Shown: positions 25,930-33,497 of the stretch, one piece after another
Layout: every line of letters begins with the position of its first letter
Position numbering within the stretch: position 1 is the first letter of the stretch
From: Gloeobacter morelensis MG652769
GTDB taxonomy: Bacteria; Cyanobacteriota; Cyanobacteriia; Gloeobacterales; Gloeobacteraceae
Length of the DNA stretch: 64,000 nt
NCBI RefSeq assembly: GCF_021018745.1
Contig: NZ_CP063845.1
Span: 992,001-1,056,000 of the forward strand
Reading direction: 5' to 3'
Notes under the pieces: generated by a model
What the model was told of the DNA's origin: nothing
Seen by the model: only the letters and a program-made list of their open reading frames with translations
Database searches by the model: none
Translations under genes and position numbers: made by a program

Positions 25930-26139
25930 ATGAGTCGCTATTTCAAAGTGACGGCCTGCATCCCCAGCCTCAAGCGGGTGCGCACCGGCCGCGAATTGCA
26001 AAACACCTTCTTCACCAAGTTGGTGCCCTACGAAAACTGGTTCACCGAACAGCAGCGGATCCAGAAAGCCGGGGGCAAGGTCCTGAGCGTCAAGCTCTTC
26101 ACTGGCGTCCAGGGCGCCAATACGGGCGTCGGCGCCTGA
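25930..26139 (+). CDS. apcC: Small core linker LC7.8
   Basis: The 69-residue CpcD-type linker begins 'MSRYFKVTACIPSLKRVRTG' and contains 'RELQNTFFTKLVPYENWF', both conserved in ApcC. It caps the ends of allophycocyanin trimers in core cylinders and tunes their absorption. AAGGAG lies 8 nt before the ATG. It ends the core operon; an intrinsic terminator follows 28 nt later. Confidence 0.97.
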   Translation: MSRYFKVTACIPSLKRVRTGRELQNTFFTKLVPYENWFTEQQRIQKAGGKVLSVKLFTGVQGANTGVGA

Positions 26140-26166
26140 AGCGGCCGTACCAAACTGTCTGACACC

Positions 26167-26193
26167 AAAAGCTCCGGCCGCCGGGGCTTTTTT
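26167..26193 (+). terminator. Terminator of the apc operon
   Basis: GCTCCGG (26171-26177) pairs with CCGGGGC (26181-26187), including one G-T pair, with flanking A4 and a run of six T. It lies 28 nt after apcC. Confidence 0.88.
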
Positions 26194-26213
26194 GTCGGCC
26201 AACTCCTGGACAT

Positions 26214-26257
26214 ATGCAATTTGTTGCGCCAAGCCCTGGATATGCAACAAATTGCAT
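26214..26257. repeat. Perfect 14-bp inverted repeat, possible operator
   Basis: ATGCAATTTGTTGC (26214-26227) is exactly complementary to GCAACAAATTGCAT (26244-26257), with a 16-nt centre. The arms are AT-rich in a GC-rich genome and there is no T-run, so a terminator is unlikely. It lies 46 nt before the DUF4188 gene start, where a regulator could bind. Confidence 0.7.
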
Positions 26258-26303
26258 TGACTGGTGGAAAGCGCCGGTCGCTGTCGTAGCAGGAGCTTTA
26301 GCG

Positions 26304-26792
26304 ATGACTCAGGTGATGGCCGGGCGCTATACCGCCCGGGTGGAAGGGTCTTTTGTCGTTTTTCTGATTGGCATGCGGATCAACCAGTTTTGGGCTGTGG
26401 GCAAATGGGTACCGACGCTGCGGGCGATGGGGCCGATGTTGCGCACGCTCTACCGCAACCCGGAGAAGGGTTTTTTGGGGGGTGAAACGTTTCTCTACTG
26501 GCGCGGCGTGGCGCTGGTGAGTTACTGGCGATCCTTTGAGGATCTCGAAAAATTTGCCCGAAGCCCCGAGGAGCCGCACCTCGAGGCGTGGCGGCGCTTC
26601 CAGCGCTCGGTGGGTGCCGATGGCAGTGTCGGGATCTGGCATGAGAGTTATCTGGTCGAGCCGGGCCACTACGAGGCGATGTACGGCAACATGCCACGCT
26701 TCGGTCTGGCGGCAGCCACCGAACATATCCCGATCGCCAGGCGGCGGGAAACGGCCCGGGGCCGGATAGGGGCCGCTAAGACTCAAGAATGA
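26304..26792 (+). CDS. DUF4188 family protein (monooxygenase-like fold)
   Basis: AGGAG lies about 9 nt before the ATG. The 162-residue product has the DUF4188 pattern: 'FLIGMRINQFWAVGKWVPTL', 'GFLGGETFLYWRGVALVSYWRSFEDLEKFAR' and 'VGIWHESYLVEPGHYEAMYGNMPRFGLA'. The fold is a ferredoxin-like antibiotic-biosynthesis monooxygenase type barrel. Some relatives are called phenylacetaldoxime dehydratase-like, but activity is not settled. It is a single-gene unit between two intrinsic terminators and has a conspicuous palindrome upstream. Confidence 0.85.
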   Translation: MTQVMAGRYTARVEGSFVVFLIGMRINQFWAVGKWVPTLRAMGPMLRTLYRNPEKGFLGGETFLYWRGVALVSYWRSFEDLEKFARSPEEPHLEAWRRFQRSVGADGSVGIWHESYLVEPGHYEAMYGNMPRFGLAAATEHIPIARRRETARGRIGAAKTQE

Positions 26793-26809
26793 AGAAGCCA
26801 TCCCACGGC

Positions 26810-26848
26810 CCGGGTGCCTCTCACAGGGGGCACCCGGCTTATTTTTTT
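26810..26848 (+). terminator. Terminator after the DUF4188 gene
   Basis: CCGGGTGCC (26810-26818) pairs with GGCACCCGG (26829-26837), followed by TTATTTTTTT. A strong intrinsic terminator. Confidence 0.9.
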
Positions 26849-26949
26849 GAAGGCTTGTGCCGGGCTTAGCGCGCTTTTCGGTGGCATCCATACAGCCGTG
26901 CGGCTGACAACCTCGCCCGACACCTGTCCTGGAGTCCGCCTGGCAAGGA

Positions 26950-27543
26950 TCAAAATTTGTATTTGCAGCTAGCCGGCTGGGGGGTGCTGTTTAGAGCGCC
27001 GACAGGAAAATGTTGCGCTTGCAATCTCTTCACAATTCCCTGGTACGCAAGGACATCCTGGTAGGTTTCCAGGGCAGGTTTTCTGGAAATGATAAAGATA
27101 AAGTCTCGATTCGGGCCTCCAATGGCAGCGAAAGCATAGTCTCCCGCCGAATTGTTAGGATCTTCCACCAGGTCTATGATCCAGTAATCTTCAGCCACGG
27201 GAGAGCCTTCAAATGTAATCAACAATTTTCCCGGGGCATTGGGATCGGCAACAACTGCAACGCCGTCGATAGTCACAAGATTGCCCTGGGGCCGAAAGCG
27301 GTTACAAGTATTAAATACGCTGATCGACGACTCGGAGAGTACAGAATAATTTGCCGTCACGCAAGTGCAACCAATCTGAAAGATATTGGGTGTTCTGGCA
27401 AGCTCGTACCAGCGCCCATCGTACCGGTTAAAATCCACTTCAGCCACCGTCTCAATGGGTTGAGAATCACTTGCCCAAACGACGGATCCGCACACAATCA
27501 GGCCGAGTACCGCTGCAAGCGGCGCGGCTGTTAAGCGAAGCAT
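26950..27543 (-). CDS. Exported lipocalin (Blc-like)
   Basis: AAGGAG lies seven bases before the ATG at 27543. The 197-residue protein has a signal peptide (MLRLTAAPLAAVLGLIVCGSVVWA) and the lipocalin motif 'FNRYDGRWYELARTPNIFQ' (the G-x-W element). The later elements 'DYWIIDLVED', 'YAFAAIGGPNRDFIFIISRKP' and 'LETYQDVLAYQGI' match bacterial lipocalins related to Blc and to plant temperature-induced/chloroplast lipocalins, which act in lipid peroxide stress. A cysteine pair (IGCTCVT) and a C-terminal Cys may form disulphides. No lipobox, so likely periplasmic rather than lipid-anchored. Confidence 0.88.
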   Translation of the reverse strand: MLRLTAAPLAAVLGLIVCGSVVWASDSQPIETVAEVDFNRYDGRWYELARTPNIFQIGCTCVTANYSVLSESSISVFNTCNRFRPQGNLVTIDGVAVVADPNAPGKLLITFEGSPVAEDYWIIDLVEDPNNSAGDYAFAAIGGPNRDFIFIISRKPALETYQDVLAYQGIVKRLQAQHFPVGALNSTPQPASCKYKF

Positions 27544-27965
27544 AACCAAACTCCTTAATGTTGCGCAAAAAACAAGATCGTTCAGCGAACAGTGCCGCAG
27601 TCAGCTTCAAACTGGCCATACAAAGCAACAAGAGGAACTGGCGAGAACTGCCGCCAAAGCCCCAAACTGCTACAACCAATTGCACCGCCGAATCCCAGAT
27701 TTTTGTACCACGTATTGGTGCATCTGGCAAGGCATCCCTCGGGGCTGGGAATTGCGCAATCGATGAGTAGTTGCGATGGAATAGGCGGCAGCTAAGTAGA
27801 TAATATAGCTACGATCCGATCGAAAAAAAGACACCCTCAGGCTGCAAGTACTTGGTAGCTATCCTGGCTGGGACCGGTGCGACGAGCAACCGGGGCAGTA
27901 GCTGGATACTGCCGTAGCCGACCCCAGGACACATCGGGTGCAAGGCGACCGGTATACTGGTGGGT
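27544..27965. other. Intergenic region between lipocalin and hydrolase genes
   Basis: About 420 nt between divergent genes. It must hold both promoters. No coherent gene, hairpin or repeat stands out. Confidence 0.5.
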
Positions 27966-29426
27966 ATGGCGTCGATGTCATGGCGTTTCGCTTTTGCAGT
28001 GCTTCCGGGGATCATTCTGCTCGCCGGATGCGCGGGTGCTCCGGGCAACCGAACCGAAGCGAATATTCAACTTTCCGCTTGTCGGTTGGCAGCGCCTACT
28101 CAAGCGGAGCGGGTTGAAGCGCGTTGTGGACAGCTCAGGGTCTACGAGGACCGCGGGGCGCGTTCGGGGCGCCAGATCCGATTGAATCTGGCGATCTTGC
28201 CCGCCACCGGACGAGCAGTCGACCCGGATCCGCTGTTTATGCTTGCGGGCGGTCCCGGTCAAGCTGCCACCGAAGCGTTCGTACCGCTTCTCAAAGCCTT
28301 CGAGCGCGTCAACCGCAGGCGGGACATCGTGCTGGTGGACCAGCGCGGCACGGGCAAATCCAACCCCCTCGATTGCCCGCTCGACCCGAATACCCCCCCC
28401 GCGCTGGCCCTGGCGAGCACAGCCCGCTGCGCCCAAGCGCTCAAAGCCAATCTCAAGCTCTATACGACCGCCATCGCCGCGGACGACCTCGACGCAGTCC
28501 GCTCCGCCCTGGGCTATGGGCGCATCAATCTCTACGGCGGCTCCTACGGCACCCGCCTGGCGCTGGCCTACCTGCGCCGGCACCCCGAGCGCGTGCGCAC
28601 GGCTATCCTCGACGGCGTCAATCCGCCCGACGCCAGCCTGGGCGAGACGGTCGCCGCCGACGCCCAGCGCGCCCTGGAGATGGTCTTCGCCCGTTGCCGG
28701 GCCGACAGCGCCTGCCACAAAGCTTTTCCAAACCTGAACAGCGCATTGAAGGCCCTCCTGGCACGGCTGGACCGGGGACCGCTCACCGTCACCATTGCCG
28801 ATCCGACCAGCGGCCTGCCCCGCCCGGTAAAGCTCGATAGGACGGTTCTGGCCCTCACTATCCAATCGCTGAGCTACGCCCCGGAGACGGTGAGTTTGCT
28901 GCCGCTACTCATCTATTCAGCTTATCGGAGCGACAACTGGCGGCCTTTGGCTGCCCAGTTGCAACTGACGGTGGGCAACATCGGCGATCAGGTGAGCTTC
29001 GGGATGCGCCTGTCGGTACTGTGCGCCGAGGACATTCCGTTTATCCGCGCGGAGGCGGCGGGCAGCACCTACCTGGGAAACGCCTGGGTACAGGCCCTGC
29101 GCGAGACCTGCAGCGTCTGGCCCCGGGGGGCGATCCCGGCCGATTTTAAACAGCCCGTCACTTCCAATACCCCGGTGCTGTTGCTCTCGGGCGAAGCGGA
29201 CCCGATCACCCCACCGCGCAACGCCGAGCGCGCCCGGCGCACCCTGCCGAACGCCCTCGCTCTGGTAGTGCCGGGGGCGGGCCACATCACCGCGTTTGGC
29301 GGCTGCACCCCCCGGATCGTGGCGGATTTTCTGGCGGCGGGCAGTGGGCGCGCTCTGGATATCGTCTGCTTGAAAAAAAACCGGGCGCTGCCTTTTTTTG
29401 TCGATCCGAGCGGACCGGAGGCTTGA
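27966..29426 (+). CDS. Lipoprotein alpha/beta hydrolase (proline iminopeptidase/TAP-like)
   Basis: The 486-residue product begins with a lipoprotein signal ending in the lipobox 'LLAGC'. The hydrolase part shows the order 'LAGGPGQAATEAF' (oxyanion loop), 'DIVLVDQRGTGKSNPLDC', nucleophile elbow 'LYGGSYGTRLALAYLRRHPERV' (G-x-S-x-G), acid in 'LLLSGEADPITPP' and base in 'VVPGAGHITAFG'. This is the layout of proline iminopeptidase and tripeptidyl aminopeptidase relatives that trim peptides from the N-terminus. A membrane-anchored peptidase acting outside the inner membrane is likely. It is directly followed by an ABC exporter pair, suggesting an operon. Confidence 0.88.
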   Translation: MASMSWRFAFAVLPGIILLAGCAGAPGNRTEANIQLSACRLAAPTQAERVEARCGQLRVYEDRGARSGRQIRLNLAILPATGRAVDPDPLFMLAGGPGQAATEAFVPLLKAFERVNRRRDIVLVDQRGTGKSNPLDCPLDPNTPPALALASTARCAQALKANLKLYTTAIAADDLDAVRSALGYGRINLYGGSYGTRLALAYLRRHPERVRTAILDGVNPPDASLGETVAADAQRALEMVFARCRADSACHKAFPNLNSALKALLARLDRGPLTVTIADPTSGLPRPVKLDRTVLALTIQSLSYAPETVSLLPLLIYSAYRSDNWRPLAAQLQLTVGNIGDQVSFGMRLSVLCAEDIPFIRAEAAGSTYLGNAWVQALRETCSVWPRGAIPADFKQPVTSNTPVLLLSGEADPITPPRNAERARRTLPNALALVVPGAGHITAFGGCTPRIVADFLAAGSGRALDIVCLKKNRALPFFVDPSGPEA

Positions 29427-29431
29427 AGCGT

Positions 29432-30166
29432 GTGATCGAAGCGCGGGGGATATTCAAATCGTTCGGCACAGTGGCGGCGTTGCGCGGAGCGAGCTTCACC
29501 GCCCCCGACGCTCAGATAACCGGGCTGTTGGGACCGAACGGGGCGGGCAAGACGACGCTGCTGCGCATCCTCGCCACGGTTTTCAAACCCGACGGCGGCA
29601 CTGCCCTGGTGGATGGATTTGACGCGGTAAGTTCCCCGCGCGCAGTGCAAAGCCGCATCGGCGTGCTGCCGGATAACCGTGGTCTGTACCCGCGCCTCAC
29701 TGCCCGCGAAAATGTCCGCTACTACGGCCGGCTGCACGGGCTCAAAGGCGACGCTCTCGAAGGGCGCATCGACGATCTGGCCGGGTGGCTGGAGATGGGC
29801 ACATTGATCGAGCGGCGCGCCGAGGGCTTCTCCCAGGGCCAGCGCCTCAAAGTCGCCATTGCCCGCGCCCTGGTCCATGCCCCCGGCAACCTGCTGCTCG
29901 ACGAGCCCACCAATGGCCTCGACGTGATGAGTACCCGCGCCCTGCGCCAGTTCCTGCGCCGGTTGCGCGACGAGGGTTGCTGCGTGCTGTTTTCAAGCCA
30001 CATCATGCAGGAAATCGCCGCCCTGTGCGACCGGATCGTGATTATTGCCGACGGAGCGGTTGCTGCAGAAGGCACCGCGGAGCAACTGCGCACCGCCACC
30101 GGCAAAGCGAGCCTCGAGGACGCCTTTGTGGCTGTGATCGGCAGCGAAGAAGGCTTGCTTCTATGA
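29432..30166 (+). CDS. ABC-2 transporter ATP-binding protein (NatA-like)
   Basis: A 244-residue ATPase: Walker A 'GPNGAGKTT', signature 'SQGQRLKVAIARAL', Walker B 'NLLLDEPTNGLD' and H-loop 'SSHIMQEI'. The C-terminus, ending '...EDAFVAVIGSEEGLLL', matches the NatA/sodium-extrusion-type subfamily. GGAGG (29417-29421) fits the GTG at 29432; a TTG at 29423 overlapping the previous stop is the alternative. The stop overlaps the permease start by ATGA, so the two are translated together. Substrate by family is Na+ or a drug/peptide; unproven. Confidence 0.9.
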   Translation: MIEARGIFKSFGTVAALRGASFTAPDAQITGLLGPNGAGKTTLLRILATVFKPDGGTALVDGFDAVSSPRAVQSRIGVLPDNRGLYPRLTARENVRYYGRLHGLKGDALEGRIDDLAGWLEMGTLIERRAEGFSQGQRLKVAIARALVHAPGNLLLDEPTNGLDVMSTRALRQFLRRLRDEGCCVLFSSHIMQEIAALCDRIVIIADGAVAAEGTAEQLRTATGKASLEDAFVAVIGSEEGLLL

Positions 30167-31359
30167 AATCTTTCGATAGCTGGCAAGCGGGGCTCGAGCG
30201 CATCGGTGTCGTGTTTTTCAAAGAGGTGATCGACAACCTGCGCGACCGGCGCACGCTGCTGACGGCACTCCTCACGCCGCTCACCGGCCCGCTGATCCTG
30301 GCGGCAACCGTGATCCTGGCTGGACAGGTAATTTCCCAGGAGGCTGAAAAGCCCGTGATCCTGCCGGTGGCCGGAACCCAAAACGCACCGCGGCTGGTGG
30401 CGTTTCTGGAAAGCCAGCCCGCGATCGCGGTGCGCCCCCTCACCGCCGTAGACGAAGCGCAGGTGCGAAGCGGTCGGTACGATTTTGCCCTGGTGATCCC
30501 ACCGGAATTTGGCCGCGAGTGGCGCGCCGGCCGACCCGCCGAGGTGCGCCTCATCGTCGATACGGGGCGCCAGCAGACCCGCGCTGCCCTGGCGCGGGTG
30601 CGCGCGCTCCTTGCCGCCTACAGCCGCCAGGTCGCTTCGCTGCGGCTTTTGGCCCGGGGGATCAACCCGGACATCCAGCAAGCGGTGGTGGTCGAGAGCG
30701 TCGATGTCGCCTCCTCCGAGGGACGGGCGGCTTTTATTCTCGGGCTGATGCCTTTTTATCTGATGTTCGCGGCCTTTATCGGCGGCTTCTACGTCGCCAT
30801 CGACACCACGACCGGCGAGCGCGAGCGCGGTTCACTCGAACCCCTGGTGATCAACCCCGTCGCCCGCGGGGAGTTGATCCTGGGCAAACTGGCGGCCACC
30901 CTACTGTTTGCGCTGGTAGTGGTGGCCGAGACGCTCGTGGGACTGGCGGTGGTGCTCGCGGTTGTCCCGCTCGAACAGTTCGGATTGCGCTACAGCTTCA
31001 ATCTGTCGATGTTTGCGGGCTTATTTCTGTTTTGCCTGCCGGTGGTGCTGTTGGCTGGAGCGGTCCTCACGATCCTCGCCTCCTACGCCCGCAGCTTCAA
31101 AGAGGCCCAGAATTATCTGACGCCGCTCATCCTGGTACCCACCTTCCCGAGTTTGCTGGTGGCCCTGCTGCCGCTCAAAGCGGAAGGATGGGCGGCGTTT
31201 GTGCCTATCTACAGCCAGTTGCTGCTGATGAGCCAGATTATCAAAGGTGAGGCGGTGAACTGGGGGTTCGCCGCCGCCTCTTCGCTGGTGACTTTGGTGG
31301 TGGGCGGGGCGCTTGTCTGGCTTGCCACGCGCATCTTCGACCGCGAGTCGGTGGTTTGA
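30163..31359 (+). CDS. ABC-2 transporter permease (NatB-like)
   Basis: The 398-residue permease has an N-terminal helix, a long extracytoplasmic domain (residues about 55-195) and five to six C-terminal spans ('FILGLMPFYLMFAAFIGGFYVAID', 'KLAATLLFALVVVAETLVGLAVVLAV' and others). The element 'TTGERERGSLEPLVINPVARGELILGK' is diagnostic for the NatB/YhaP family. Its ATG overlaps the ATPase stop. The pair probably exports a solute made or handled by the upstream lipoprotein peptidase, a guess from position only. Confidence 0.9.
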   Translation: MKSFDSWQAGLERIGVVFFKEVIDNLRDRRTLLTALLTPLTGPLILAATVILAGQVISQEAEKPVILPVAGTQNAPRLVAFLESQPAIAVRPLTAVDEAQVRSGRYDFALVIPPEFGREWRAGRPAEVRLIVDTGRQQTRAALARVRALLAAYSRQVASLRLLARGINPDIQQAVVVESVDVASSEGRAAFILGLMPFYLMFAAFIGGFYVAIDTTTGERERGSLEPLVINPVARGELILGKLAATLLFALVVVAETLVGLAVVLAVVPLEQFGLRYSFNLSMFAGLFLFCLPVVLLAGAVLTILASYARSFKEAQNYLTPLILVPTFPSLLVALLPLKAEGWAAFVPIYSQLLLMSQIIKGEAVNWGFAAASSLVTLVVGGALVWLATRIFDRESVV

Positions 31360-31362
31360 AAA

Positions 31363-31400
31363 GTGTCAGGTGTCAGAGCGCCCAGGCTGGCACCTGACAC
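31363..31400. terminator. Shared hairpin between natB-like and OCP genes
   Basis: GTGTCAGGTGTCAG (31363-31376) pairs with CTGGCACCTGACAC (31387-31400) with one G-T pair and a 10-nt loop. It lies 4 nt past the natB-like stop and 8 nt past the OCP stop on the other strand. No long T-run, so it may protect transcript ends as much as terminate. Confidence 0.7.
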
Positions 31401-31407
31401 CTGAATC

Positions 31408-32382
31408 CTACCGGTAGCTGGGCGGGCGCAGATTGACCAGTTCCTCGGGCGAAGCGAGCATGTCGATAGCTACGAAGAAGATCTCGCCCTTCGGGTTGAG
31501 GGCGAAGCGCCAGGCGATATTCATCGCCACGTTGACGCCAAACCAGGGGGTCTGGACTTTGCCGGTCACCTTGAGCTTTTTGGAGCCGTCCGGCAGCACT
31601 TCGGTGATGCCTTCGATCGGCATCATCGTGAGCCCCTGCGCCTCCTCGCGCATGTAGGTGGTGATCGCCTCGCGGCCGACGATCGGTTTTTGAAAGGGCG
31701 GCTGCAGGGCACCCTCGGGCTCGAACAGGGCGACAGCCGCCGCGAAGTCGTCGCGGTTCATCGCCTCGAAGTACCGCAGGGGCGTCGGGTCGTCCACCCC
31801 TTTGACTGTGATGCGCTCGGTGGAGACGGGCTCGGTGCGCTCGAACTGGAAATCCTCGCTCTCCGGAGCCTCATCGGGAACAACCGACGGGTCGAAGCCC
31901 ATGTTGAGCACAATGTCGCGCAATACCTGGATCTGCTGGCCACCATCCAGGTTTTTGATGCTCTCAAACAGCAGCTGCGCGTCGGTGGACATCTGGTAAT
32001 TGGTCGGGATAGGGGCGACAGTCCCCTGGGCCATCCACTCGGCCAGCTGGTACCAGAATCCCAGTTTGGTGTTCGCGCTGAAGTAGCCGTAGGAGCGGCT
32101 GATGGGCGTGTCGGCCCGGCGGGCGAGGTCGAACATCACCCGCGTCTGCTCGGCGGGGGGCATCTGCTTGATCTGGTTGAGCATGCCTTCGACGAGGGCC
32201 ATGCTCGCCGCACCCAGAGCGGCACGGGTGATCGTGCGGCCAGTCTCGGTGTAAGCGTACCAGAGCAACGCGAGCCGATCTTCAAGGCTAAGCCGGTTGA
32301 AATCGCTCAGGATGCCCGGAATGGGGCTGGGCTTGCCGGTCTCGGCAAATATCGCCTGGGCCGATTCAAGGGTGAACGCCAT
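31408..32382 (-). CDS. ocp: Orange carotenoid protein
   Basis: GGAGG seven bases before the ATG sets the start; the product is 324 residues. The N-terminal all-helical carotenoid domain (to about 165) and C-terminal NTF2-like domain (about 190-320) are both complete. Key residues are present: Y44, W110 and R155 exactly as in Synechocystis numbering, and Y204 and W291 for Y201/W288, the keto-group partners. E247 fits the R155 salt bridge partner. OCP senses blue-green light and quenches the phycobilisome core, whose genes lie about 5 kb away. No FRP gene is adjacent. OCP clade (OCP1, OCP2 or OCPX) needs phylogeny. Confidence 0.97.
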   Translation of the reverse strand: MAFTLESAQAIFAETGKPSPIPGILSDFNRLSLEDRLALLWYAYTETGRTITRAALGAASMALVEGMLNQIKQMPPAEQTRVMFDLARRADTPISRSYGYFSANTKLGFWYQLAEWMAQGTVAPIPTNYQMSTDAQLLFESIKNLDGGQQIQVLRDIVLNMGFDPSVVPDEAPESEDFQFERTEPVSTERITVKGVDDPTPLRYFEAMNRDDFAAAVALFEPEGALQPPFQKPIVGREAITTYMREEAQGLTMMPIEGITEVLPDGSKKLKVTGKVQTPWFGVNVAMNIAWRFALNPKGEIFFVAIDMLASPEELVNLRPPSYR

Positions 32383-32734
32383 GGAAGAACCTCCGGAGTG
32401 ATTCGGTATTGAAATTGCAATATCCAGACACAGCGAATCAAGACAAAGCAGAACAGCCTGCAACAGGATGCTCCTGCAGATAAACAGGGGAGCGAAATAA
32501 AAGATGCACGCCCAACAGGGAGATGCTCGCTCGGGAGAGGCGCACAACCGCGCCTGTCATCATCATCGTATAACCACTCTTGCGCGGAACAATCAGAAAA
32601 TGCGCAATTTTTCTTTGCTTAACTTTACAAAACTTCGATCAAATCGGCCCCAGGGCCGCCGCTATTGACGAGGGCGGCTATTAATGTTAAGTTTCATTTA
32701 GAAGAATTCAAGATCGCATAACAAAGGACGTGCT
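32383..32734. promoter_or_regulatory. Divergent promoter region of OCP and a 53-aa protein
   Basis: 352 nt between divergent starts, AT-rich around 32570-32720. It must hold the OCP promoter and leader. AAAGGA (32723-32728) is the ribosome site of the small gene. No specific operator could be assigned. Confidence 0.45.
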
Positions 32735-32896
32735 ATGCTGCTGTACTTGAGCTTGATCGGTGTAGGGTTTGCCGCCTGTGTGGTGATTGGTTCGGTGGCT
32801 TGGTATGCCTCCAAGCGGCCGGCCGGCTGGGAAGGTGCCGAGACGCCGGGTTGGGTCAAAAAGCTCGGAGCCGACAAGCTGCGGACGGAGGGCTGA
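32735..32896 (+). CDS. 53-residue single-helix membrane protein
   Basis: AAAGGA lies 6 nt before the ATG, and an intrinsic terminator follows 30 nt after the stop, so this is a complete one-gene unit. The product has one membrane helix (LYLSLIGVGFAACVVIGSVAWY) and then a soluble tail with 'SKRPAGWEGAETPGWVKKLGADK'. Small cyanobacterial photosynthetic-membrane proteins with a helix followed by 'SKRPxGWE' exist; a link to the photosystem II assembly protein Psb35 is possible but from memory of the motif only. Not long enough for usual gene calls, so likely to be missed. Confidence 0.75.
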   Translation: MLLYLSLIGVGFAACVVIGSVAWYASKRPAGWEGAETPGWVKKLGADKLRTEG

Positions 32897-32926
32897 ACGT
32901 CACCGTCCGCTCAGGGCGATTTGTTG

Positions 32927-32959
32927 GAGCCTGCACCGAATCTGGTGCAGGCTCTTTTT
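32927..32959 (+). terminator. Strong intrinsic terminator
   Basis: GAGCCTGCACC (32927-32937) is exactly complementary to GGTGCAGGCTC (32944-32954) and is followed by TTTTT. It ends the small membrane protein gene and may also serve the facing regulator gene. Confidence 0.92.
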
Positions 32960-32979
32960 GCGTGGTGCAGGGACTGCCG

Positions 32980-33303
32980 TCAGTCGATGTAGCGGTCGAT
33001 AGCCTGGTTGAGCGCCTGGATCTCTGCGTGCGCACCCCCGTTTTCGACCGCGTGCACGACGCAGTCGCTCAGGTGTTCTTTCAAAACGAGTTTGGCCACC
33101 TGATTGAGGGCAGCGCGCACCGCCGAGATCTGCACTAACACGTCCGGACAGGGCCGATCCTCGCGCACCATGTTCCCAATGCCCCGCACATGGCCCTCGA
33201 TGCGCGCCAGTCGGTCGAGCAGCATCTTGGTGTGGGCGGGATCGTGGGTGTGGATACTGCCCGTCGGGCTGGTGGGCAGGCTTGGACGCACTTCGGGGGC
33301 CAT
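32980..33303 (-). CDS. CsoR/RcnR-family metal sensor, InrS-like
   Basis: A 107-residue four-helix repressor. It contains 'LLDRLARIEGHVRGI', the family DNA-binding helix, and the metal set C52 ('RPCPDV'), H77 and C81 ('KEHLSDC'). The N-terminal 'HTHDPAH' provides H20. These positions equal His21/Cys53/His78/Cys82 of the Synechocystis nickel sensor InrS when shifted by one residue, so nickel is a better guess than copper. Regulators of this family are tetramers that leave DNA on metal binding. No metal exporter gene adjoins it, so its target lies elsewhere or is itself. The weak ribosome site fits low expression. Confidence 0.85.
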   Translation of the reverse strand: MAPEVRPSLPTSPTGSIHTHDPAHTKMLLDRLARIEGHVRGIGNMVREDRPCPDVLVQISAVRAALNQVAKLVLKEHLSDCVVHAVENGGAHAEIQALNQAIDRYID

Positions 33304-33497
33304 AGTCGTCGAATGTCTTCTCGTTCAACGTATGCCATATCTGCTCCCCCGGCAACCTGCTTGAAGCGCGACTCAGTAAATTGCGCAGAAAATCTGCGAA
33401 TAATCTGCACAGCGATTGGCTTTTTCACCCTTGTTCCAAAGGCTGAAAACTGGAACGCTTTTTGTAGCACATTTCACTTTTTTCCGGAAGCTCGACC

